The translations under genes were made by a program, and so were the position numbers. Below, piece by piece: positions 6,373-13,508 of a DNA stretch of 24,899 nucleotides. Source of the DNA: Campylobacterales bacterium (lineage in GTDB: Bacteria; Campylobacterota; Campylobacteria; Campylobacterales; QNZT01). Under the pieces are notes generated by a model. That model saw only the letters and a list, made by a program, of their open reading frames with translations, made no database searches and was not told the DNA's origin. Each line of letters begins with the position of its first letter. The first letter of the stretch is position 1. The stretch covers positions 1 through 24,899 of the forward strand of contig JALSQA010000448.1 of NCBI GenBank assembly GCA_026985685.1, read 5' to 3'.

Positions 6373-8109
6373 TTGCAATATTTAATAAACTTTTTAGAAT
6401 CAAAAGATATCACAAAAGCTAAAATATATAATCAGCTTAAATGCTCTAAAGAAGAAGCGGAAATTTTACGGCATATTACATCTCGTCATATAAAAGGTAA
6501 TGAAGAAAATTCAGTATTTTTAATTTTAGATGAACTTTTTAAAGTTGATAATTATGAATATATTCAAAAGCTTCCTTTAGTGAAAAACCTTCTTGATTTA
6601 GGATGGATTGTGCAAAGTAGTTTTGCACAGATTAAAGTCGGTGATGTTTCAAATCTTGAACTTATCAACTCTTCTGTTGCACTTAGTAAAAGTTTTGAAA
6701 AGCTATTAGAAGAGGGTACATTAGAGGTTGAATTACCAAAATCGACACCGTATAATGATCATTTAGAGTATTTAAGAGATCAGTTTCAACGTGTAGAAGC
6801 TTATCAAAAAATAAGCACTATTCGACATAATTATGCTAATAAATCACTTAGTATAGATCGTTTGGAAAAACGTTTGCAGCAGTTAGAAAATAGAATCAAA
6901 GATAGAATATCTGTAACCAAACAGCAATTGGCTGCGGAGAAAATGTTTCAAGAATTTAATCTAAATGATAAAGAGCAAATTATATTTTTGGCTTTACTTA
7001 AAGAAGAGTATTCTGGTGAGTTAGAGAGTTTACGAGAGATGAATACTTTGATAAACCTTATCAGTGAAAATGATTATGATAAGATCAAAAATCGTTCTTT
7101 ATTGGAAGAAAACTCAACACTTATTGATGAAGAGATTATTGATTATGATGAGATGTTGACCGCTTTTGGTGGGGTAACACGAAGTTTTTTTATAAATGAA
7201 GTTTATTTACATAAGATTATACATCCTCATAAAAAAGTACAAAAGAAAAAACGTATAAAAATAGATTCTTTAGTCAAAGAACAAGATATTTTTGAATTGA
7301 TTGCACCTAAAACTGATATCGGTGATGTAGTACTTAATCCAAAAACTAAAGAATTACTTGACAATATCTTAAAACATATGGATAAAGAGGTGATAAAACG
7401 TCTTAAGAAATGGGGGATTCAAGATAAAAAAAGAGGCTTGGATGCAAGGTTGATATTTTATGGTCCTCCAGGAACAGGTAAAACTATGACTGCACTATCT
7501 CTTGCCAAATCTCTAAAAAGAAAAGTATTAAGTTTTGATTGTTCCAAAATTCTTTCTATGTATGTAGGAGAGAGTGAAAAAAATGTACGTAAAATTTTTG
7601 ATACATATAAAGAATTGACACAAAAAACAAAAACAGATCCAATTTTACTACTAAATGAAGCAGATCAGTTTTTAAGTTCACGTACAACTGGTGCTGGTGG
7701 TGGAGCAGATAAAATGCACAATCAAATGCAAAATATTTTTTTAGAGCAGATTGAAAAATTTGATGGTATTTTAATCGCAACAACGAATCTTTTAGAAACA
7801 ATTGATCCTGCTTTTTCCAGAAGATTTAATTATAAAATAGAGTTTGATAAACCTAATCTCCAGCAGCGTAAAATTTTATGGGCAAAAATGTTACCAAATA
7901 ACGCAGATTATGAAGAAAACTTTGACTTAGAGCGTTTAGCTAAGTATGAACTTAGTGGTGGTCAGATAGAAGTGATTATCAAAAACTGTGCATTATCGGT
8001 GGCTGTTAAAGATGAACCTCTATTTACTTTAGCTGAGTTTGAAAAGGCTATAAAACGCGAACTTGGCAGTGCTTTTGGCGAAGCAAAAACAATGGGATTT
8101 GTTTCATAA
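6373..8109 (+). CDS. AAA+ ATPase with helical N-terminal region
   Basis: A 578-residue cytosolic protein. Residues 1-340 are mostly charged and helical, with a probable coiled coil near 165-195. They do not match a domain I can name. The AAA+ module begins near 345. It has Walker A G364-P-P-G-T-G-K370-T, a Walker B of I-L-L-L-N428-E429-A-D, sensor I in A-T-T-N-L, and an arginine-finger segment D-P-A-F-S-R-R-F. The usual Walker B aspartate is Asn428, but the catalytic Glu429 remains; the N-E-A-D form recurs in SpoVK/Ycf46-like ATPases. The end of the protein (S-G-G-Q-I-E-V-I-I-K) fits the sensor II helix region. TTG 6373 follows AGGA by 6 bases. It is probably monocistronic; its target is unknown. 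Confidence 0.85.
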   Translation: MQYLINFLESKDITKAKIYNQLKCSKEEAEILRHITSRHIKGNEENSVFLILDELFKVDNYEYIQKLPLVKNLLDLGWIVQSSFAQIKVGDVSNLELINSSVALSKSFEKLLEEGTLEVELPKSTPYNDHLEYLRDQFQRVEAYQKISTIRHNYANKSLSIDRLEKRLQQLENRIKDRISVTKQQLAAEKMFQEFNLNDKEQIIFLALLKEEYSGELESLREMNTLINLISENDYDKIKNRSLLEENSTLIDEEIIDYDEMLTAFGGVTRSFFINEVYLHKIIHPHKKVQKKKRIKIDSLVKEQDIFELIAPKTDIGDVVLNPKTKELLDNILKHMDKEVIKRLKKWGIQDKKRGLDARLIFYGPPGTGKTMTALSLAKSLKRKVLSFDCSKILSMYVGESEKNVRKIFDTYKELTQKTKTDPILLLNEADQFLSSRTTGAGGGADKMHNQMQNIFLEQIEKFDGILIATTNLLETIDPAFSRRFNYKIEFDKPNLQQRKILWAKMLPNNADYEENFDLERLAKYELSGGQIEVIIKNCALSVAVKDEPLFTLAEFEKAIKRELGSAFGEAKTMGFVS

Positions 8110-8265
8110 GTACACACTATAAATATGATATTTTATTTCTTCTATCTTTTCTTTAACTATTGAAAAGGAAAGCAGGAGATTTACTTAAAAATATGTAGCA
8201 ATTTGTTACAAAACAGTTCACTTATTTGCTCAAAATTACTATCGTGCTTTCATTTTAAAGTTAAT

Positions 8266-8282
8266 ATTGTAAAATTTACAAT
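8266..8282. promoter_or_regulatory. 17-bp perfect palindrome over nuo -35 (putative operator)
   Basis: ATTGTAAA-A-TTTACAAT is a perfect 8-1-8 inverted repeat. It covers the TTGTAA hexamer that lies at the correct distance from the nuo -10. Size and symmetry suit a dimeric regulator, which I cannot name. Confidence 0.45.
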
Positions 8283-8295
8283 TGCAAAATATTAT
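8267..8295 (+). promoter_or_regulatory. Promoter of the nuo operon
   Basis: TTGTAA (8267-8272) and TATTAT (8290-8295) are separated by exactly 17 bases, matching sigma70 consensus at 4 of 6 and 5 of 6 positions. The predicted start near 8302 leaves a 32-base leader with AAGGA at 8323-8327 before nuoA. The rest of the gap from 8110 to 8265 is AT-rich and shows only a short TTTGT-T-ACAAA palindrome (8202-8212). Confidence 0.5.
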
Positions 8296-8309
8296 TACAT
8301 AATGTAATA
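8293..8309. promoter_or_regulatory. 17-bp perfect palindrome over nuo start site (putative operator)
   Basis: TATTACAT-A-ATGTAATA is a second perfect 8-1-8 inverted repeat. It overlaps the last three bases of the -10 and the predicted start. Its centre is 27 bp from the centre of the first palindrome. The half-site differs from that of the first palindrome. Confidence 0.45.
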
Positions 8310-8333
8310 TTTACTAATCTTTAAGGATCGAAT

Positions 8334-8723
8334 ATGAGCCATATGGACACAATGCATCCGTACTTCGGTGCATTTATTTTCTTTGTACTGACTTTTGGTG
8401 CGTTTATCGCTACAACTGTTCTTGCTAGATTGGCTAGTAGAAAGCTAGCTCGTCTCGACAATGAGAAGTTAAAACTGACTATCTACGAATGTGGACCGGA
8501 AGTGACTAAACAACCAAATAAGATATCTGCACAGTTTTATCTTTTTGCCCTTTTATTTATTTTATTTGATGTGGAAATTGTTTTTATGTTTCCATGGGCG
8601 ATTGATTTTAAGGTACTTGGCTTATTTGGATTTGCTGAGATGATTATATTTATTGTCCTATTGGCAATTGGTTTTATATATGCATGGAAAAAAGGAGCAC
8701 TTGAATGGCACAACATAAAGTAA
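8334..8723 (+). CDS. nuoA: NADH-quinone oxidoreductase subunit A
   Basis: A 129-residue membrane subunit of complex I with three helices (about 12-32, 65-86, 95-118). The conserved Y-E-C-G-P-E loop (about 47-52) and L-F-D-V-E-I-V-F-M-F-P-W-A block (about 77-89) are intact. NuoA sits beside NuoH at the quinone-tunnel entrance and helps connect quinone chemistry to the proton-pumping arm. It is the first gene of the operon, with AAGGA 6 bases before ATG. It overlaps nuoB by 19 bases. Length is normal for the family. Confidence 0.97.
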   Translation: MSHMDTMHPYFGAFIFFVLTFGAFIATTVLARLASRKLARLDNEKLKLTIYECGPEVTKQPNKISAQFYLFALLFILFDVEIVFMFPWAIDFKVLGLFGFAEMIIFIVLLAIGFIYAWKKGALEWHNIK

Positions 8724-9214
8724 ATTATCTTCAAGAAGGTGGTCTTCCTGTTGCTTTGACAACGGTAGATAAATTGGTACAGTGGGGTAGAAGTAACTCT
8801 CTATGGGCATTGACATACGGATTGGCGTGTTGTGCTATTGAGATGATGGCTTCTGGTGCAAGTCGTTATGACTTTGATAGATTTGGTACAATTTTTAGAG
8901 CAAGTCCTAGACAAGCTGATGTGATGGTAGTTGCTGGAACATTAACTAAAAAGCATGCTGAATTTATCAGAAGACTATACGATCAGATGGCTGAACCAAA
9001 ATGGGTTATCAGTATGGGAAGTTGTGCAAACACTGGTGGTATGTTTAATACTTATGCAACAGTTCAAGGATGTGATAGAGTTATTCCTGTAGATATCTAT
9101 CTGCCTGGTTGTGCACCAAGACCAGAGACACTGCAATATGCCGTGATGATGTTACAAAAAAAGATCAGACGTGAAAGTGCGTTTCAAAAACTTAAACCAA
9201 AAAGGTTGGTGTAA
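8705..9214 (+). CDS. nuoB: NADH-quinone oxidoreductase subunit B
   Basis: A 169-residue peripheral subunit holding the terminal cluster N2, which passes electrons to quinone. The four ligands are visible: C42-C43 in G-L-A-C-C-A-I-E-M-M, C107 in G-S-C-A-N, and C136 in P-G-C-A-P-R-P-E. R65-A-S-P-R-Q-A-D and the H84 region match the family. AGGAG lies 7 bases before ATG 8705, inside the end of nuoA. The stop shares one base with the nuoC start. It is a normal, complete NuoB. Confidence 0.98.
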   Translation: MAQHKVNYLQEGGLPVALTTVDKLVQWGRSNSLWALTYGLACCAIEMMASGASRYDFDRFGTIFRASPRQADVMVVAGTLTKKHAEFIRRLYDQMAEPKWVISMGSCANTGGMFNTYATVQGCDRVIPVDIYLPGCAPRPETLQYAVMMLQKKIRRESAFQKLKPKRLV

Positions 9215-10017
9215 TGAGAAGATATACTGACAAAACAAACGCTCAGGCAAAATCTTATCATACAGATAGATTTTATCAAGTACCACAGACTCCAAAAGCA
9301 GCAGTTGATAGTGATGAAATATTTGCAGCAGACTATAAAAGTTTAAGTGCAAAATTTGATATCAAAGATGCTTATATTGAGATTGGTCAACTAGTAGTTA
9401 TTATAGATCCAAAAGATAATAAAGAAGTAATGACACATTTAAGAGATAAATGTGGATATACATTTTTAAGTGAGATGAGTGCAATGGACTATCTTGCTAA
9501 AGATGGTGAATATGAAATTTTTTATCAGTTACTTGCTATGAAAAAGAGAAAGAGAATGCGTGTAAAATGCAGACTCAAAGAAGAACACGCTATAGAATCA
9601 TTATATGATGTTTATAAGAGTGCTGACTGGGCTGAGCGTGAAATGTTTGATATGTTGGGTGTGAAAGTAAACAATCACCCATACATGAAAAGAATTTTAA
9701 TGCCAGAAGACTGGGAAGGTCATCCATTACTAAAAACATATCCTCTTGTAGGTGATGAAGCAGGACAATGGTATGAGATAGATAAAATTTTTGGTAAAGA
9801 GTATAGAGATGTTGTTGGTCCTGAAAATAGAGATACAAAACGCATTGATCCAAAAGATACTAAAAACTTTGCGAGAATCGGGCATGAAGTAGGATATGGT
9901 GAAAAACCAGTTAGCAAACCAGATCATGCTTATGATGAGTTCCAGGAAGAGGGTGGTGTTCCTTTAATCACAAGGTTTACCAAAGAAAATCAAAAAACAT
10001 TGAAAGAAAGAAAGTAA
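9214..10017 (+). CDS. nuoC: NADH-quinone oxidoreductase subunit C
   Basis: A 267-residue 30-kDa-type subunit that packs against NuoD and NuoB in the Q-module. The family signature E141-R-E-M-F-D-M-L-G-V, N154-H-P, and R160-I-L-M-P-E-D-W-E-G-H-P-L is clear. The N-terminal 45 residues and the last 60 or so (rich in charged residues and proline) lie outside the conserved core and make it longer than a minimal NuoC. It is not fused to NuoD, unlike E. coli NuoCD. The ATG overlaps the nuoB stop (TAATG). No metal ligands are expected or seen. Confidence 0.97.
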   Translation: MRRYTDKTNAQAKSYHTDRFYQVPQTPKAAVDSDEIFAADYKSLSAKFDIKDAYIEIGQLVVIIDPKDNKEVMTHLRDKCGYTFLSEMSAMDYLAKDGEYEIFYQLLAMKKRKRMRVKCRLKEEHAIESLYDVYKSADWAEREMFDMLGVKVNNHPYMKRILMPEDWEGHPLLKTYPLVGDEAGQWYEIDKIFGKEYRDVVGPENRDTKRIDPKDTKNFARIGHEVGYGEKPVSKPDHAYDEFQEEGGVPLITRFTKENQKTLKERK

Positions 10018-10021
10018 AGCC

Positions 10022-11254
10022 ATGCAGACACCAAATAGATTACAACCTTTTTATGAAAACTTGGTTTTTGAAAAAGAAGACAATCGAATGATCGTAAACT
10101 TCGGTCCTCAACATCCATCAGCTCATGGACAGTTACGTTTGATACTTGAACTTGACGGTGAACAAGTAGCTAAGGCTGTTCCAGATATTGGATATCTTCA
10201 TAGAGGTATGGAGAAGATGGCTGAAAATATGATCTATAATGAATATTTACCTACAACAGATAGAATGGATTATATTGCAGCAACATCAAACAATTATGGT
10301 TTTGCACTTGCAGTTGAAAGATTACTCGGTATTGAAAAAGATGTACCAAGACGTGCTAAAGTAATACGTACTATGTTGCTTGAGTTAAACAGAATCATTT
10401 CTCATCTATTTTGGCTTGCAACACATGCTCTTGATGTAGGTGCAATGAGTGTTTTTCTCTATTGTTTTAGAGAAAGAGAATTTGCAATGGATTTAATGGA
10501 AGATTATTGTGGTGCCAGATTGACACACTCTGCTGTTAGAATTGGTGGAGTTCCTTTGGATTTACCAGATGGGTGGTTGTCAAATTTATCTGAATTTATA
10601 CGTAATATGCCTGATAATATTGCTGATTATGAAGGTCTTTTAGATCAAAACCGTATTTGGAAAATGCGTCTTGAAGAGGTAGGTACTCTAACTCCAGAAG
10701 ATGCACTAGACTGGGGGTGTTCAGGTCCTACACTCAGAGGTAGTGGTATAGCGTATGATATTCGTAAAGAAGAGCCATATGAAATATATGATGAGTTAGA
10801 TTTTAAAGTACCAGTTGCAGATAGCAATGATAGTTATGGCAGATATAAATTATATATGGCAGAGATGCGTGAATCACTCAAAATTATAAAACAATGTATT
10901 GATTTATACAAGGATACAGAACCAGATTTGATGGCAGATGTTCCACAATACATTTCAGCTCCAAAAGAGCGTGTTATGACTGAAAACTATGCATTGATGC
11001 AACATTTTGTGTTGGTAACACAAGGTATGAGACCACCAGTTGGAGAAGTTTATGTTCCAACAGAATCACCAAAAGGTGAATTAGGATTTTTTATCCGTTC
11101 AGAAGGTGATCCTTATCCTTATAGACTCAAGGTAAGAGCACCTAGTTTTTGGCATACAAGTTTATTGCAGCATATGTTACCAGGACATTATTTAGCAGAT
11201 GTCGTAACCATTATCGGTAACTTAAACATCGTATTTGGTGAGATCGATAGATAG
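10022..11254 (+). CDS. nuoD: NADH-quinone oxidoreductase subunit D
   Basis: A 410-residue 49-kDa-type subunit that forms the quinone-reduction pocket with NuoB. H31-P-S-A-H35-G is present. H35 and Y84 (T-D-R-M-D-Y) correspond to the His and Tyr that hold the quinone head group in Thermus complex I. The C-terminus ends in F-G-E-I-D-R, as is typical. It starts 4 bases after the nuoC stop. Length and motifs are standard, so the quinone site should work normally even though the electron-input module is unusual. Confidence 0.98.
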   Translation: MQTPNRLQPFYENLVFEKEDNRMIVNFGPQHPSAHGQLRLILELDGEQVAKAVPDIGYLHRGMEKMAENMIYNEYLPTTDRMDYIAATSNNYGFALAVERLLGIEKDVPRRAKVIRTMLLELNRIISHLFWLATHALDVGAMSVFLYCFREREFAMDLMEDYCGARLTHSAVRIGGVPLDLPDGWLSNLSEFIRNMPDNIADYEGLLDQNRIWKMRLEEVGTLTPEDALDWGCSGPTLRGSGIAYDIRKEEPYEIYDELDFKVPVADSNDSYGRYKLYMAEMRESLKIIKQCIDLYKDTEPDLMADVPQYISAPKERVMTENYALMQHFVLVTQGMRPPVGEVYVPTESPKGELGFFIRSEGDPYPYRLKVRAPSFWHTSLLQHMLPGHYLADVVTIIGNLNIVFGEIDR

Positions 11255-11270
11255 GGAAGAGGGGAAACTT

Positions 11271-11507
11271 ATGGAAAGATATGATTTAAGAAAATATAAA
11301 GAACAAAAGCTTTTTGATCGCATGGTTGAAGTTATGGATAAAGAAGCAAAACCAGGTGAAGTTATTATTTTTATGTATGAAGTGGGAGATTTTTCTCCTG
11401 TGACTAAGAGTATGGAAGTTATGAAAGAACAAGGTCATGAAATCTTAAATTCCATCAAGTTTAATGAAGTCGATTGGACATTGGTCGTAAAAAGGAAAGC
11501 ATCTTGA
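11271..11507 (+). CDS. NuoE-position small subunit (HP1264-like), no Fe-S ligands
   Basis: A 78-residue protein occupying the nuoE position. It contains no cysteine at all, so it cannot hold the N1a [2Fe-2S] cluster of true NuoE. Proteins of this size at this place occur in Helicobacter and Campylobacter nuo operons (HP1264/Cj1575c type). I chose ATG 11271 over an in-frame start at 11235 inside nuoD because of the purine-rich GAGGGGAAA just upstream. The fold suggested by V-I-I-F-M-Y-E-V-G-D and W-T-L-V-V-K-R-K is a small alpha/beta domain, possibly the thioredoxin-like scaffold without its cluster. Its TGA overlaps the TTG start of the next gene. The role is probably structural, holding the unusual input flavoprotein. 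Confidence 0.82.
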   Translation: MERYDLRKYKEQKLFDRMVEVMDKEAKPGEVIIFMYEVGDFSPVTKSMEVMKEQGHEILNSIKFNEVDWTLVVKRKAS

Positions 11508-13507
11508 GTAAAGTTCTCTTTTCAACTTGGCAAGGCGAATTTATAGACAATAGAAATATCGCCAATAAAGATGAATGGACACAATCATCTTTTAAAGTAC
11601 CTGCCAATTATGAAGGAGATAAAAATTCTAAAATATTTATAGGTTGGAATGGTCTTGTAGTATTTGATACTGGCGTTGATGTAATCAAAGCTGGTACAGA
11701 ATATGCCGCTCAATATCAGATATATTCAGAAGCTTGTGGACGATGTGCTCCTGGAAGATGGGGAGGTAGAATCCTCTATGATACATTTGATAAGATTGCA
11801 AGAGGTGAAGGAAAGATACAAGATGTTGAACATTTAAAAGAGATTTCTGAAACCATGATGAAAACTAGTAAATGTGAAATAGGGCGTACAGTTCCTAAAC
11901 CTTTACTAGATATTTTAGAATATTTTTCTGATGATGTGAATGACCTTATCACAAATCAAAAAAAATCTCCAGATTATGACAATGAAGATATTAATTATAT
12001 AGCTAAAATTACTGCACCTTGTATGGATGCCTGTCCAGATCATGTGGATATTCCTGCATATATTGAGGGTGTACGTGATTTACAGTTTGCAGAAAGTTTA
12101 CAAGCTACAAAACAGACTATGCCATTGGCACATACTTGTGGACGTGTTTGTCCTCATCCTTGTGAAGATGAGTGTAGACGTGCAAATTTAGATGAACCTA
12201 TTTCTATTATGGAGCTTAAAAGAGTAGGTGCGGATTTTGAAACAGATCATGGATTAAATTTTTTATATCCAACTGAACAAAAACCACTAAACGGTAAAAA
12301 AGTTGCTATTGTAGGTGCTGGACCTGCAGGATTAACTGGTGCATATTATTTAGGACTTGAAGGTATCGCATGTGATGTTTTTGATGAGTTACCTGTTCTT
12401 GGTGGTGAGGTAGCTGTTGGAGTTCCTGAGTATCGTATGCCATACGACAAATATTACAAAGATATTGAAGCGATTGGTGCATTAGAAGGTGTTAATTTTA
12501 TCACAAATACCAAAGTAACGGCAGATATGCTTCGTAAGTTTGAAAATGAATATGATGCAATACTTTTAGCATCTGGTACAAGGATAAGTAAAAAAGTAAG
12601 AGCCAAAAATGAAAATCCAGATCATGAGGGTTATTGGCCAGCGATACAGTTCCTTGATCAAATTAACCTAAGCGTAAAATGGAATTTAGCAGAAGATGTG
12701 GATTTGAGTGGAAAAACTATCGTATGTGTTGGTGGAGGTTTTACTTCTATGGACGTTGTGCGATGTTCTATCAGAGCAGGTGCTAAAAAAGTAATCATGC
12801 TTTATCGTAGAGATGAAAAGACAATCATACGAAATACAAGTTATGAAGAGTATCACGAAGCAGTAGAAGAGGGTGTAGAATTTATCTTTCATTCAGCAAT
12901 AGAGGAGATTTATGATGAAGACAACAAGATTACAAAACTCAAAGTTAATAGATTCGAACTTGTTCCAGATCCAAATGGAGGACGAGCACAACTTGTCAAA
13001 ATTGAAGGTGAAGATTTTGAGCTGGAGTGCGATTATCTTATTCCTGCTGTATCTCAAGACGCTGATTTAGCTTATATACCGCAAGAGTGGGAACTTGAAT
13101 TAACTAGCTGGAATACTTTAAAAACTGATGGTAAAACTTATCAAACAAGCAGAGATGGTATTTTTGCAGCTGGAGATTGTGAATATGGTCCTATGACGAT
13201 TGTAAATGCCGTTGGACAGGCTAAACGTGCAGCTTCTGTAATAAGTCGATATGTTGAAGATGGGAAATTAACATTACTTGATGAAGAGATCATGGAAGAT
13301 CACTTAAGAGCATTGCGTGTATATGACAAGAAAGAAGAAGTTAAAGGATGGGTAAAAGGTTTACCTAGGGAAGTGAGTGAGAAACTTGATGTTGAGAGTC
13401 GAAAATATTCCCAGGAAGAGGTAAATTTTGGTTTTACACATGAAGAAGCAATCAACGAAGCAAGTCGATGTATGCGTTGTTATTATATAGCAATGGTGGC
13501 GGTGTAA
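11504..13507 (+). CDS. NuoF-like C-terminal domain fused to GltD-like FAD oxidoreductase
   Basis: A 667-residue fusion in the nuoF position. Residues 45-142 match only the C-terminal part of NuoF, with C78-G-R-C81-A-P-G84 and S-K-C124-E-I-G. The third N3 cysteine is Gly84, and the FMN domain is absent. Residues 170-226 are a GltD-type iron-sulfur region (C173, C177, C212, C216, C220, C224). An FAD fold follows (G271-A-G-P-A-G), then a second dinucleotide fold (V-G-G-G-F-T-S-M-D near 409-417, Y-R-R at 434-436), and A-G-D-C near the end. The extreme C-terminus has E-A-S-R-C656-M-R-C659. It probably accepts electrons from NAD(P)H or donates them into NuoG; direction and donor are unknown. The start is TTG 11504 with AAGGA 7 bases upstream, overlapping the preceding TGA. 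Confidence 0.85.
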   Translation: MSKVLFSTWQGEFIDNRNIANKDEWTQSSFKVPANYEGDKNSKIFIGWNGLVVFDTGVDVIKAGTEYAAQYQIYSEACGRCAPGRWGGRILYDTFDKIARGEGKIQDVEHLKEISETMMKTSKCEIGRTVPKPLLDILEYFSDDVNDLITNQKKSPDYDNEDINYIAKITAPCMDACPDHVDIPAYIEGVRDLQFAESLQATKQTMPLAHTCGRVCPHPCEDECRRANLDEPISIMELKRVGADFETDHGLNFLYPTEQKPLNGKKVAIVGAGPAGLTGAYYLGLEGIACDVFDELPVLGGEVAVGVPEYRMPYDKYYKDIEAIGALEGVNFITNTKVTADMLRKFENEYDAILLASGTRISKKVRAKNENPDHEGYWPAIQFLDQINLSVKWNLAEDVDLSGKTIVCVGGGFTSMDVVRCSIRAGAKKVIMLYRRDEKTIIRNTSYEEYHEAVEEGVEFIFHSAIEEIYDEDNKITKLKVNRFELVPDPNGGRAQLVKIEGEDFELECDYLIPAVSQDADLAYIPQEWELELTSWNTLKTDGKTYQTSRDGIFAAGDCEYGPMTIVNAVGQAKRAASVISRYVEDGKLTLLDEEIMEDHLRALRVYDKKEEVKGWVKGLPREVSEKLDVESRKYSQEEVNFGFTHEEAINEASRCMRCYYIAMVAV

Positions 13508-13508
13508 T

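Noticed and set aside
9590..9917. Overlapping minus-strand open frames inside nuoC.
   Set aside because: They lie antisense to a clearly conserved gene and have no ribosome sites or recognisable protein features.
11235..11270. Earlier in-frame start for the NuoE-like gene inside nuoD.
   Set aside because: It would encode residues derived from the nuoD end in another frame; ATG 11271 has a purine-rich site and gives the usual small size.
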